Notes under the pieces: generated by a model
Seen by the model: only the letters and a program-made list of their open reading frames with translations
Database searches by the model: none
Told to the model about the DNA's origin: nothing
Origin: Spirochaetaceae bacterium
Lineage (GTDB): Bacteria > Spirochaetota > Spirochaetia > B11-G9
Assembly (NCBI GenBank): GCA_015493635.1
Contig: WGCU01000030.1
Coordinates: 1 to 49,792, forward strand
Length of the DNA: 49,792 nt
Reading direction: 5' to 3'
Position numbers and translations under genes: made by a program
Part shown: one piece after another, positions 1-8,284 of the stretch
How the letters are laid out: the number at the start of each line of letters is the position of its first letter
Position numbering within the stretch: the stretch's first letter is position 1

Positions 1-455
1 CCTTTTTTGTGGGGTAAATATTACAAATTTTTGGCTTTTAGATGCTCTAAAGCCTCTTCAGGGCATTCTCTCGGGGTAAAATATTTTTGACCCCTTTGTT
101 ATTTTCTCTCAGTATAGTAAGTTGGGGTACTTCGCAAAAAGCTCAAAAATATAAGGGGAGCATGATGCTAATCTTTCGAAGTTAACCCTGTCAGAGCCAC
201 TTTATTTGGATAGGGAAAACTGTTTACTGCCCACTTAAGAGCAGAGCGGCCATCTTGTTTTGTAAGAAGCGGAGAGAGCTCCTTACACTTTTTTAGAAAT
301 TCCAGGAGAAAACTGCTTTGAAGGAGGGGATTTTTTTTGTATTTCCATCTCAAAAAATAAAGATAAAAATCTACCTAAAATAGAATTAAAATACAATATT
401 TCAATTGAATTCTCTCTTACTATATTTAAAGACAATAAGGTAAGAGGGGTAATAA
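1..455. other. AT-rich gene-free stretch upstream of the metF-etfB gene
   Basis: No gene could be supported here. The short open frames on the minus strand have no recognisable protein family, no ribosome binding site and poor coding character. Two things are visible. A near-palindrome with GGGGT at 73-77 and ACCCC at 90-94, separated by an A/T-rich middle, could fold on either strand. The 22-bp repeat at 123-144 is listed separately. A weak promoter for the next gene may lie at 399-426 (TTTCAA, 16 nt, TATATT), but its -35 box is poor. Confidence 0.5.
123..144 (+). repeat. Left copy of a 22-bp inverted repeat shared with 49647-49668
   Basis: The sequence from TGGGGTACTTCG to AAAGCTC is repeated exactly, in opposite orientation, near the right end of the window. 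The flanking bases of the two copies differ, so the shared unit stops sharply at 22 bp. Such a short, exact, intergenic repeat suggests a dispersed REP-like or MITE-like element or the end of a mobile element, but no transposase is present beside it. Confidence 0.6.
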
Positions 456-2033
456 ATGAGTCATTATCATGTGGAAGTCCTTCCGCCGCGGCAGGACGTT
501 GAGAATCTTGAAGAAAGGTTTGAAAAGTTTTCAATAAAGTATAAACGGGTAATTGATGCAGGATATACTGTTTGTATTACTGACAATGCCATGGGAAATC
601 TTTCTTTTCAGGGTACAGAGATCATTGAAGAATACTCACTCCCTGTGCTGCCTGGAAAGGTATCAATTCATCTTAATACGTTTCATACAAAAAAAGAACT
701 TGATATAATTTTAAGTACTTGCATCAGTCTTGGAATAAATGATCTTCTTGTTATTTCCGGAGACGGAAGTATCCGGCTGCCGAAACTCACTCCCGGTGAT
801 CTGGGAATTACCGGAGTAAATGCCGTTACCTCCGTTGAGCTTATCGGATACATTAATTCAGAATATCCAGGAGTATTCCATATCGGTGCTGCCTTTAATC
901 CGTATGAACCGGAGGAAGAGGAGTTTGAAAAGCTGGACAGAAAAATTAAAGCAGGGGCGGCGTACATTATTACCCAGCCGGTAATAGAAAAGAATGCTGT
1001 TGTTGATAAGCTGATAAAAAACTATGACATACCGGTTGTTGTGGAAAACTGGATGAGTAAAAAACTTCATCTTCTTTCGGATTGTGTCGGTTATGAAATA
1101 CCTGAAGAAACCATCTATGATCCGGTGGAGGCTTTAAAAAAACTCCATGGGAATTATCCCGGAAGTGAAGTTTACCTTGCCATGATGAACTACCGCAGAC
1201 AGTTTGATCTGCTTGCAGATATTGAACGTAAATTTTACGGCGGATTGAAAATTGTTGTCTGTGTAAAACAGGTTCCCGGAACAACAAATGTCAAGATAGA
1301 TCCTGAAACAAAACGCCTTGTAAGAGACGGTGTTGAAATCATGATGAACCCCTTTGATACGTATGCTCTGGAGGAGGGGCTCCTCCTGCGCGAGAAACAC
1401 GGCGGAGAGGTTGTTGTTCTTTCCATGGGGCCATCAAGAGCAGATTTAACATTACGTGAAGCAGTTGCCTGCGGTGCAGATAAAGCTGTTCTGCTAAGCG
1501 GCCGAGCCTTTGGCGGTTCGGATACCTACGCAACAAGTTATGTTTTATCTAAAGGAATTGAAAAGATAGGGGATGTTGATCTTGTTATCTGCGGGAAACA
1601 GGCCGTAGACGGTGATACAGCACAGGTTGGGCCTGGGATAGCAGCACACCTCGGTTGGTCCCAGGCTACCTACGTATCAAAGCTGGTCGAATCAGGGTCA
1701 ACCTCTCTTACCGTAGAGAGAATGCATGAAACAGGAAACGATATCTGTGCAGTGCATCTTCCAGCAGTGCTTACTGTTTTGAAGGATATAAATACTCCAA
1801 GAATTCCAACATTAAAAGGAAGACTTGCCTCCCGGAAAACTGAAGTCCCTGTATGGGGAGTGGATGAGGTACAGGCTGATGAAGAAAAAATTGGATTGAA
1901 TGGTTCCCCGACAAGAGTGGTTAGTACAAGAAAACCTGATGCCCGGGACAAACACACCGTCGTTCTGAATAAACCTCCTGCTGAATCAGCGCAGGAACTT
2001 GTTGCCATTCTTAAATCGAAAGTAAAATTATAG
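456..2033 (+). CDS. Fusion of a MetF-like methylenetetrahydrofolate reductase domain with electron-transfer flavoprotein beta subunit
   Basis: One 525-residue reading frame carries two complete domains. Residues 1-262 resemble the MetF TIM barrel. The VEVLPPR segment (5-11) matches the family's FEFFPPR, with E7 at the catalytic glutamate position. LLVISGD (97-103) matches the LRGD region, GAAFNP (144-149) the mid-barrel loop, and GAAYIITQPV (167-176) the GAxYxxTQ motif. Residues 264-525 are a full EtfB, starting LKIVVCVKQVPGT and including the DGDTAQVGP nucleotide-binding motif; clostridial bifurcating EtfB proteins resemble it. Almost no linker separates the two. The start at 456 follows an AGAGGGG ribosome site at 443-449. 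etfA follows after 9 nt. MetF enzymes interconvert methylene- and methyl-THF using FAD, so the fusion suggests direct electron exchange between the pterin and ETF. That coupling, and any electron bifurcation, is inference. Confidence 0.85.
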   Translation: MSHYHVEVLPPRQDVENLEERFEKFSIKYKRVIDAGYTVCITDNAMGNLSFQGTEIIEEYSLPVLPGKVSIHLNTFHTKKELDIILSTCISLGINDLLVISGDGSIRLPKLTPGDLGITGVNAVTSVELIGYINSEYPGVFHIGAAFNPYEPEEEEFEKLDRKIKAGAAYIITQPVIEKNAVVDKLIKNYDIPVVVENWMSKKLHLLSDCVGYEIPEETIYDPVEALKKLHGNYPGSEVYLAMMNYRRQFDLLADIERKFYGGLKIVVCVKQVPGTTNVKIDPETKRLVRDGVEIMMNPFDTYALEEGLLLREKHGGEVVVLSMGPSRADLTLREAVACGADKAVLLSGRAFGGSDTYATSYVLSKGIEKIGDVDLVICGKQAVDGDTAQVGPGIAAHLGWSQATYVSKLVESGSTSLTVERMHETGNDICAVHLPAVLTVLKDINTPRIPTLKGRLASRKTEVPVWGVDEVQADEEKIGLNGSPTRVVSTRKPDARDKHTVVLNKPPAESAQELVAILKSKVKL

Positions 2034-2042
2034 GAGCATACA

Positions 2043-3071
2043 ATGAAGTTAACCGAAACAGTAACCGCAGATAATTTTAATGATGTATGGGTGCTTGCGG
2101 AAATTACGGAAGGCAAACTGCACAAAGTAACACAAGAACTTCTTGGCGTTGCAAGAAAGCTTGCTGATGATCTTTCAAAGCGGAAAAAGAGTGAAGTTGT
2201 CTGTCTTATTCTTGGAAAAGACCTAAAGAATAGTGTTGAAGAGAGTTTCCATTTGCGCGCGGATAAAGTGCTGATGATAGATGATCCTTCGCTGGAGTTT
2301 TTTAATGATGAAATCCATGGTGCGGTTATATCAAGGCTTATAGCCGGCTACAAACCTGAAATCCTTCTTTCTGGTGCAACAAGCAGAGGCCGGAGTATAA
2401 TGCCCCGTGTTGCCGTTCTATCGGAATGCGGTCTTACGGCTGACTGCACGGATCTTGCAATTGACAGTGAAACTGGACTCCTTCTCCAAACAAGAGCTGC
2501 CTACGGAGGTAATATTATCGCAACCATAAAATGTGAGGATTACCGTCCTCAGATGAGCACAGTACGGCAGGGGGTTTTTAAAGTACCAAAGAAAGACGGG
2601 GAGAGAAGTGGAGAAATAATAGTAGAAAAACTTCTTGAAAGTGAGAAAGAAGTATCGCTGACAGTACTGTCAGAAGAAAAAAACAGTGATGTAAAAGTGG
2701 ATCTCCATGAAGCAGATATCATTGTATCGGGAGGGAGGGGAGTACAGAGTTCTGAAGGTTTTGAAATTCTCAGAGAATTTGCTTCTCTTGTCGGCGGTGC
2801 TGTCGGTGCTAGCAGAGCAACTATCGATTCAGGATGGATTGCGTACCCCCACCAGGTCGGTCAGACAGGACAGACTGTTCAGCCTAAAATTTATATTGCC
2901 TGCGGTATCTCCGGACAAATCCAGCATCTTGTGGGAATGCAGTCCAGTAACTTTATAGTGGCAATAAACAAGGATCCTGATGCACCCATTATGCAGCTTG
3001 CCGATGTTGCTGTTGTCGGTGACCTTTTCGAGGTCGTTCCTGAAATTATTAAACTGTTAAAAGCAGGGTGA
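2043..3071 (+). CDS. etfA: Electron-transfer flavoprotein alpha subunit
   Basis: A 342-residue EtfA of normal length. The N-terminal domain contains the family signature around ATSRGR and LTADCTD. The C-terminal FAD domain contains GGRGVQS, the DSGW-YPHQVGQTG stretch and GISGQIQHLVGM, which bind FAD in this family. No extra ferredoxin domain is present. It starts 9 nt after the metF-etfB stop; the ribosome site (TAGGAG) overlaps that stop, so the two are co-transcribed and probably form one heterodimer. EtfA and EtfB normally pass electrons between a dehydrogenase and a quinone reductase or ferredoxin. Here the obvious dehydrogenase partner is the MetF domain fused to EtfB. The final electron acceptor cannot be read from the window. 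Confidence 0.95.
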   Translation: MKLTETVTADNFNDVWVLAEITEGKLHKVTQELLGVARKLADDLSKRKKSEVVCLILGKDLKNSVEESFHLRADKVLMIDDPSLEFFNDEIHGAVISRLIAGYKPEILLSGATSRGRSIMPRVAVLSECGLTADCTDLAIDSETGLLLQTRAAYGGNIIATIKCEDYRPQMSTVRQGVFKVPKKDGERSGEIIVEKLLESEKEVSLTVLSEEKNSDVKVDLHEADIIVSGGRGVQSSEGFEILREFASLVGGAVGASRATIDSGWIAYPHQVGQTGQTVQPKIYIACGISGQIQHLVGMQSSNFIVAINKDPDAPIMQLADVAVVGDLFEVVPEIIKLLKAG

Positions 3072-3095
3072 ATCAGAACGGATACAGGTACACAG

Positions 3096-3133
3096 AAAAA
3101 AATACCTCCCCGGTGAAGGGAGGTATTTTTTTT
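3096..3133. terminator. Bidirectional rho-independent terminator between etfA and the corrinoid protein gene
   Basis: A perfect 10-bp stem pairs AATACCTCCC at 3101-3110 with 3118-3127 around a 7-nt loop. It is flanked by A's on the left and a run of eight T's on the right, so it can end transcription from both converging genes. Confidence 0.9.
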
Positions 3134-3160
3134 GTCTTGGGAAACTCAAATTAAACGATA

Positions 3161-3796
3161 TTATTTTTCAAATACAGTTACAGCCGCCTCTGCTGCTGAT
3201 GCCGCGTCTGCAGAGTAGAGATCAGCACCGATGCTGTCGCAGTATTTCTGTGTAACCGGGGCACCCCCTATCATAATGGTAACATCATTTCTGATTCCGG
3301 CATCTTCAAAACCTTTTACAACTTTTTCCATCTGGGTCATGGTTGTCGTAAGAAGTGCGGAACAGCCTACAATTTTTGCATCATTTTCTTTTACAGCTTC
3401 GATAAACTTTTCTGCTGAAACATCGGTACCGACATCTATAACTTCGATCCCTTTCCCTTCCATCATCATACGGAGAAGGTTCTTGCCGATATCATGCAGA
3501 TCTCCCTTAACAGTTCCAATAACAGCCTTGCCTTTAGGTTCCGCTCCTTCTTCCACAAGAAGAGGTTTTAACAGGGCTGCTCCCATGTTCATGGCCCGTG
3601 CAGCAATCAGAACCTCAGGGACAAAAACCTCATTGTTTTTGAATTTAACACCAACGATGTCCATTCCGGGCATAAGTGCCTGTTCAAGAATGGACTGTGC
3701 ATCCATCCCTTCATCAATTGCCTGCTGAACAATTTCCACAACTTCCTGTGCTCTTCCTTTCTGAAGGGCTTCGGAACATTTTTCAAAATCTGCCAT
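3161..3796 (-). CDS. Methyltransferase-associated corrinoid (B12-binding) protein
   Basis: A 211-residue protein of the MtgC/MtmC/MttC family: a helical cap (about 1-88) followed by a Rossmann-like B12 domain. The cobalt-ligand motif DxHxxG is present as D99-L-H101-D-I-G104. The later conserved stretches GCSALLTTTM and IMIGGAPVT, which bind the nucleotide tail, are also present. Such proteins accept a methyl group on Co(I) from a donor-specific methyltransferase and hand it to a pterin methyltransferase, most likely the one at 5532. The start has a GGGAG ribosome site just upstream. A cobalamin riboswitch precedes it. The donor methyltransferase usually found beside such genes is absent here. 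Confidence 0.93.
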   Translation of the reverse strand: MADFEKCSEALQKGRAQEVVEIVQQAIDEGMDAQSILEQALMPGMDIVGVKFKNNEVFVPEVLIAARAMNMGAALLKPLLVEEGAEPKGKAVIGTVKGDLHDIGKNLLRMMMEGKGIEVIDVGTDVSAEKFIEAVKENDAKIVGCSALLTTTMTQMEKVVKGFEDAGIRNDVTIMIGGAPVTQKYCDSIGADLYSADAASAAEAAVTVFEK

Positions 3797-3850
3797 AAAG
3801 ACTCCCTTTAAAGTTTTTTTCAGACCTTAACCACGAAGTCATCTCTTGCC

Positions 3851-3990
3851 GGTGTACCAAAGTTTCCTGGCTTTCGGATCTACCACCCCCGTTCCTTCCC
3901 GGCTTACTGCCAGTGGTATCAACGGGTTTGTCCTCGATTACAGTGACGGGCTCGCAGAGGAATTTCACCTCGTTTCCTTTGAAATACACT
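3851..3990 (-). promoter_or_regulatory. Cobalamin riboswitch in the 5' leader of the corrinoid protein gene
   Basis: Read on the minus strand, the leader carries the hallmarks of the cobalamin aptamer in the right order: a GAGGTGAAATTCCTC arm, the AGCCCGTCACTGTA core, CCACTGGCAGTAAGCCGGGA, and the B12 box GAAAGCCAGGAAAC (3862-3875). Closing stem P1 forms between GUGUA (3985-3989) and UACAC (3852-3856). About 55 nt separate the aptamer from the start codon. I see no U-tract terminator there, so control is probably at translation. The ligand form (adenosyl-, methyl- or hydroxocobalamin) cannot be told by eye. Confidence 0.9.
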
Positions 3991-4068
3991 CTTTTACCAT
4001 GAACAGTATACGGCGGAATATGATGAGAGTATTTGATTTTTTTTTAATTTTTGTACTTATTTACCTTT

Positions 4069-5394
4069 TCATTTTTCGTGTATTTCCTGATTATCCGGAG
4101 GAACATAACCCCTTGTATCACGGTATTTCCCCGGTGTACTTCCTGTCACTTTTTTAAAAACCTTGGAGAAATAACTTTGGTCCTCATATCCTACCATACC
4201 GGCTATGTCAACAAGAGGTATGCTGCTGTTTCGAAGGAGAGTTTTACTTTCTTCAATTCTTAACCGGTTGAGATACTGGGTAAAACTGCTTCCTGTCTGT
4301 TCTTTGAAAACCTTGCTGAAATATGCAGGGCTCAAGTATACAGCTTCCGCAACATTATCCAGGGTTATTTTTTTTGTAAAGTTACTGTTAATAAAATCTA
4401 TTGCCTTGTAGATGATATCTGCATGTTTAACGGATTTTAACGTGAATACGAGATCTGTAAAACGTACTATTATCCTGGATAACCAGTATGCCAGTTCATC
4501 AACAGTGGAAAAGCTGTGGATTTTGTTGATATACTGATAGTTTAAACCGAAGATCTGTTCAACATCCGCCCCGCCTTCTAAAGCAGCCCGGGAAAGAAGA
4601 ACAATAAGCTCCAGAATACGGGACTTAACGATTTCGAAATCCTTGTTACTTGAAAAAAAGACACTGCCGAGCAGTTCATTTAATGTTTCTCTGGCCCCTG
4701 AAGCATCCGCCCGGGCAATCTGTTTGAGGAGTATCTTCTCTTTTTCCAGAGGATAACGGTGCCCCTCCATGAGGGATCCCTCCATAGTTTCGATATACTT
4801 GATATATTCACTGATTTTAAACTGCTGATTCAGAATTGCATCTTCGTGAGCAGATTGATCTTCTTCATCTTCATGCTCCAGGGTGGAAAGATACCGGGAG
4901 TTTATAAAAAGTAATTCTGCAAGACTGTTTACCCTGTCAGGAGAAACATAGGGGACAGTATCAAGAAGCTTATGAAAAATTTTTTCCTGCTGAGGAAGTA
5001 ATGTCTTTTCAAGCGACAGCCCTTTCATATCGAAATCCTTAGGATCGTAGGTAAAAACGGGTCCCCCTATAAGAGCTCCCTTTTTAAGACCATCATGGAA
5101 GATTGGAGATGTCCAATGCATCAATGACATGGGGCAAAAATATATATATTTTCCGCCGAAACGTTCGGCCTGGTACCCTGCATACAGATGTGCTTTTTTA
5201 CAATAATCCGGGAAGGTTTTTTCTTTTGAAACAGACGCACAGAAAGTACACAGTGTATGAGGGGAAGATCCCTCGACGATAAATCCGCTGGAATCAATAA
5301 CAGTACACTGAATATTTGTTGCTTTCTGATAGTTTTCTGCTGCTTTTATTTCTTTATCAAAAGTATACTCAGGTTCGAGGTTGTGATCGTTCAT
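4069..5394 (-). CDS. PocR-domain AraC-family transcription regulator
   Basis: A 441-residue regulator. Residues about 15-125 form a PocR sensory domain with clustered cysteines (C49-x2-C52, C65, C87) and a GALIGGPVF motif. The middle is helical. The C-terminal 100 residues are a double helix-turn-helix AraC domain, with two matching units around LSPAYFSKVFK and EDQSYFSKVFK. PocR/AraC proteins commonly sit beside corrinoid methyltransferase genes and sense small organic substrates. Here it is divergent from the methyltransferase operon at 5532 and upstream of the corrinoid gene, so both are likely targets. No Shine-Dalgarno sequence precedes the ATG; a -10 box lies 7 nt before it. Confidence 0.9.
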   Translation of the reverse strand: MNDHNLEPEYTFDKEIKAAENYQKATNIQCTVIDSSGFIVEGSSPHTLCTFCASVSKEKTFPDYCKKAHLYAGYQAERFGGKYIYFCPMSLMHWTSPIFHDGLKKGALIGGPVFTYDPKDFDMKGLSLEKTLLPQQEKIFHKLLDTVPYVSPDRVNSLAELLFINSRYLSTLEHEDEEDQSAHEDAILNQQFKISEYIKYIETMEGSLMEGHRYPLEKEKILLKQIARADASGARETLNELLGSVFFSSNKDFEIVKSRILELIVLLSRAALEGGADVEQIFGLNYQYINKIHSFSTVDELAYWLSRIIVRFTDLVFTLKSVKHADIIYKAIDFINSNFTKKITLDNVAEAVYLSPAYFSKVFKEQTGSSFTQYLNRLRIEESKTLLRNSSIPLVDIAGMVGYEDQSYFSKVFKKVTGSTPGKYRDTRGYVPPDNQEIHEK

Positions 5395-5401
5395 GAGCGT
5401 A

Positions 5402-5407
5402 AGTATA
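5402..5407 (-). promoter_or_regulatory. -10 box TATACT, 7 nt before the PocR regulator start
   Basis: On the minus strand TATACT is followed by seven bases and then ATG, which puts transcription start at or next to the start codon. The -35 region is poor. The same arrangement recurs at five other genes in this window (10064, 12233, 21156, 25292, 25366). Confidence 0.5.
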
Positions 5408-5452
5408 TCATAGAACCAGTGAGGAGCAATATCTTTTATCTTCAGTCAGGTT

Positions 5453-5480
5453 TTTACAAAAAAAAACTTAAAAGTACAAT
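5453..5480 (+). promoter_or_regulatory. Sigma-70-type promoter for the methyltransferase/RACo operon
   Basis: TTTACA (5453-5458) and TACAAT (5475-5480) are separated by 16 nt, giving a leader of about 45 nt before the ATG at 5532. GTAC occurs three times between 5474 and 5502, which might be part of a regulator site, but this is not a clear operator. Confidence 0.5.
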
Positions 5481-5531
5481 ATTATTGCGTACGACAGGAG
5501 TACATTTTTTAAAAAGATAAAGGGGTGATCC

Positions 5532-6401
5532 ATGGGTGATTTTGATTTAAAAATTATTGCAGAAAAAATAAACGATTCTGTTCCTTCAACACACAAACTT
5601 TTTGAAGCAGGTGATTTTGATGGTATTATTCAACTCGCGAAAAAGCAGGCTGATGAGGGAGCTGCATACATTGATGTAAATATTGGTCTAAGGGACCCCA
5701 GCCTTATGGGAGACCTTGTACGGAAAATTCAGGATGTTGTTTCAGTTCCACTGTGTATAGATTCACCGGACTTTGCAATTCAAAAGGCCGGACTTGAAGC
5801 GTACCTTCCCGAGAAAGCGGGAGGGCAGATGCCGCTGATAAACTCAATTTCAGAACTAAGACTGGATTTTGTTGATCTTGCAAAAGTACAACCGGCAAAA
5901 TTTATTGTTCTTTGTACAGAGAGTTCCATAAACGGAGACTTAAAACCTAATGAAACCGGAGAAGAGATTTTTAAAGCAGCTTTGAGGGTCCGTGAGGAAA
6001 TTATAAAAAATTGCAATTATATAACAAACGATGATTTATTTTTTGATCCCGGTATGGGACCGATTGGTGCGGATATGAACGGTCTGACAAACGCCACGAT
6101 TGACGGAGTAAAACTTATTCATGCATCAAAGGAGCTTAAAGGCTGCCATATGTCCGTTGGGCTGTCGAACTTCTCTGTTCAGCTGCCACCACGGACTGCT
6201 TCCGGAGCATTGATACGGACACCCCTGGAATCTGCTTTTTTGACATTGACAAACCCCCTGGGAATGGATCATGTTATCGGAAGTACAAAGAAGAAGTATA
6301 AAAAACTGGATCCTGATCATCCGGCAATGAAAGCAGTTACTGATATCCTGAAACTTACAGGGTTTGACAGGCTGACAAGGCTGCAGGAATTCTATATGTA
6401 A
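5532..6401 (+). CDS. Methylcorrinoid:tetrahydrofolate methyltransferase (pterin-binding, MtgA/AcsE/MtrH-like)
   Basis: A 289-residue TIM-barrel pterin-binding protein. The residues that hold the pterin in AcsE appear to be conserved: D77 in CIDSPD, N104 in LINSIS, D162 in FDPGMGP and N203 in GLSNFS. YIDVN (46-50) follows the usual first strand. Family members move a methyl group between methyl-THF and a corrinoid protein. With the corrinoid protein at 3161 and the activator just downstream, the likely direction is from methyl-corrinoid to THF, but the reverse is possible. The ribosome site AAAGGGGTG is well placed. It is the first gene of a three-gene run (5532-8611). Confidence 0.92.
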   Translation: MGDFDLKIIAEKINDSVPSTHKLFEAGDFDGIIQLAKKQADEGAAYIDVNIGLRDPSLMGDLVRKIQDVVSVPLCIDSPDFAIQKAGLEAYLPEKAGGQMPLINSISELRLDFVDLAKVQPAKFIVLCTESSINGDLKPNETGEEIFKAALRVREEIIKNCNYITNDDLFFDPGMGPIGADMNGLTNATIDGVKLIHASKELKGCHMSVGLSNFSVQLPPRTASGALIRTPLESAFLTLTNPLGMDHVIGSTKKKYKKLDPDHPAMKAVTDILKLTGFDRLTRLQEFYM

Positions 6402-6424
6402 CATTAAGGGAAGGAACTTTACTT

Positions 6425-8275
6425 ATGGATAATGCAGATGTCCTTGTAACAGTTAAAACTGATACAAAAAATATACCGATAGAAACCAAAACAGGAAAAA
6501 ATCTTCTTGATGTTTTATCCGGAGTGTACGATTTTCATATCGATGCTTCCTGCGGCGGGAAAGGAACATGCGGGAAGTGCAGGGTTTTTATTTCTGAAGG
6601 AAACAGTGCGGAAGTTCAGGAAGCGGAAAAAAGATTCCTGTCGCCTGCTGAAATGAAGAAAGGGATCCGTCTTGCCTGCCAGTTTACGATAGGTGAAAAC
6701 ATTACCGTCGAACTTGACGGAGCAAACCGAAGGGCTCAGATCAGGGAAGATCATACGAGCGTATTATTTGATTTTGATCCTGTTGTAAAAAAAAGATATC
6801 TGTCCCTTACTGAGCCTACTATTACGGATCAGCGTGATGATCTGACACGTCTATGTGATATGCTTAATATTAAAGATCTCTACATCCCTCTTTCAGTTAA
6901 ACGGGAACTGCCTTCTCTTCTGAGAAATTCTGATTTCAGTGTTACCGCTGTATATTCAGGAAGCCGTCTTATTGCAGTTGAAAAAGGTGACACAACGGAT
7001 ACCAATTACGGAATTGCGGTGGATGTCGGGACAACAACTGTTGTTGCTCATCTCCTCGATTTCACAAAGGGAAAGGTGATTGATACTGTTTCCGGGTTAA
7101 ACAGGCAGAAGGTAATGGGAGCAGATGTAATCTCCCGCATTGATTACTGTATAAAAAATTCCGATGGTCTTGAAAAATTACAGAATAAAATTTTGAACCA
7201 AATCGGGGAAATGTCTTTAACGCTTCTTGACAGAAACGGGATTGACAAAACCGATTTGTATTCGATTGTGTTTGCGGGGAATACCACCATGCTGCATCTC
7301 CTCGCAGCTATAAATCCCGCAGGAATTGCAGAAGCCCCATTCATTCCCGGTTTTTTGGGAAAGATGACCCATCTGTCAAAGGAAGTGGGCGATTTCCCTT
7401 TAAACTGTATGTTCTCTTTTATCCCTTCCATTTCTGGTTATGTCGGTGGAGATATTGTTGCAGGTATTCTTGCTTCAAAAATGTATGAGAGGGAGGAACT
7501 TTCCATCCTGATTGATGTTGGAACGAACGGAGAGATTGTTCTTGGAAATCGTGAGAAGCTTTACTACTGTTCAACCGCTGCCGGCCCTGCTTTTGAGGGT
7601 GCACATATTTCATGCGGAATGGGAGGCGTGGAAGGGGCCCTTGATACTGTCAGAATAGATGAGGGAGTTGTTCATTGTACAACAATAGGTAACGGTAAAC
7701 CGGCAGGAATCTGCGGTTCCGGAATTATTGATGCTGCCGCTGCTTTACGTACATCAGGCGTAGTAGATTTTACCGGCAGAATAAGTACTGCTGATGAAGT
7801 TGAAACAGAATCTACGAAACGGCTCCTGGAAACGAGGCTTGTTGATAAAGACGGGCCTGCTATTCTTCTTATTGACGCTGATAAAAGCGGGACAGGTGAA
7901 GCAATAGTATTTACTCAGCGGGATGTTCGGGAGGTTCAGCTTGCAAAGGCTGCAATAGCTGCCGGAGCTGCAACGCTTCTGCATGAATCAGGGAAGACCT
8001 TTGATGATATAGCACATCTGTTTATCGCGGGAGGATTCGGAAGCTACATCTCAGGAGAGAGTGCAGCTGCTATCGGTCTTATTCCTGCTGCTCTTCTGGA
8101 CCGGACTGAGTTTATCGGTAATACATCCGGTCAGGGTGCTGTAGCGTGCTCGTTTTCACAGAAGCAGTTTGATCAGTGTAAGAACATTGTTGCCCTGGCA
8201 ACGTACGTTGAACTTTCTTCAAATACGTTTTTCCAGGGAAAATATATGGATGATATGATTTTTCCTGAAGTGTAG
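6425..8275 (+). CDS. RACo-type reductive activator of corrinoid proteins (2Fe-2S ferredoxin plus ASKHA ATPase)
   Basis: A 616-residue protein. The N-terminal ferredoxin domain has the four cluster cysteines C43, C49, C52 and C85 in the C-x5-C-x2-C-x32-C spacing typical of RACo. A linker follows. The C-terminal ASKHA-fold ATPase starts near residue 197 at GIAVDVGTTT, and also contains VFAGNTTMLH, LIDVGTNGE and IAGGFG. RACo proteins use ATP to drive an electron into accidentally oxidised Co(II) corrinoid, restoring Co(I). The obvious client is the corrinoid protein at 3161. It starts 23 nt after the methyltransferase, with an AAGGGAAGG ribosome site, so the two are co-transcribed. Confidence 0.95.
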   Translation: MDNADVLVTVKTDTKNIPIETKTGKNLLDVLSGVYDFHIDASCGGKGTCGKCRVFISEGNSAEVQEAEKRFLSPAEMKKGIRLACQFTIGENITVELDGANRRAQIREDHTSVLFDFDPVVKKRYLSLTEPTITDQRDDLTRLCDMLNIKDLYIPLSVKRELPSLLRNSDFSVTAVYSGSRLIAVEKGDTTDTNYGIAVDVGTTTVVAHLLDFTKGKVIDTVSGLNRQKVMGADVISRIDYCIKNSDGLEKLQNKILNQIGEMSLTLLDRNGIDKTDLYSIVFAGNTTMLHLLAAINPAGIAEAPFIPGFLGKMTHLSKEVGDFPLNCMFSFIPSISGYVGGDIVAGILASKMYEREELSILIDVGTNGEIVLGNREKLYYCSTAAGPAFEGAHISCGMGGVEGALDTVRIDEGVVHCTTIGNGKPAGICGSGIIDAAAALRTSGVVDFTGRISTADEVETESTKRLLETRLVDKDGPAILLIDADKSGTGEAIVFTQRDVREVQLAKAAIAAGAATLLHESGKTFDDIAHLFIAGGFGSYISGESAAAIGLIPAALLDRTEFIGNTSGQGAVACSFSQKQFDQCKNIVALATYVELSSNTFFQGKYMDDMIFPEV

Positions 8276-8284
8276 GGGGAAAGT

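Noticed and set aside
168-534. Two short minus-strand open frames (168-353 and 283-534)
   Set aside because: No family resemblance or ribosome site. The second overlaps the start of the metF-etfB gene. Probably chance frames in an AT-rich spacer.
2034-2042. A separate etfB or metF gene that had been split by a sequencing error
   Set aside because: The reading frame across the MetF/EtfB junction is continuous with no stop. Both domains are full length, so a real fusion is the simpler reading, although reads should still confirm it.
3783-4157. Open frames over the riboswitch on both strands
   Set aside because: The conserved aptamer RNA explains this sequence. The frames are low-complexity or hydrophobic chance products with no coding support.
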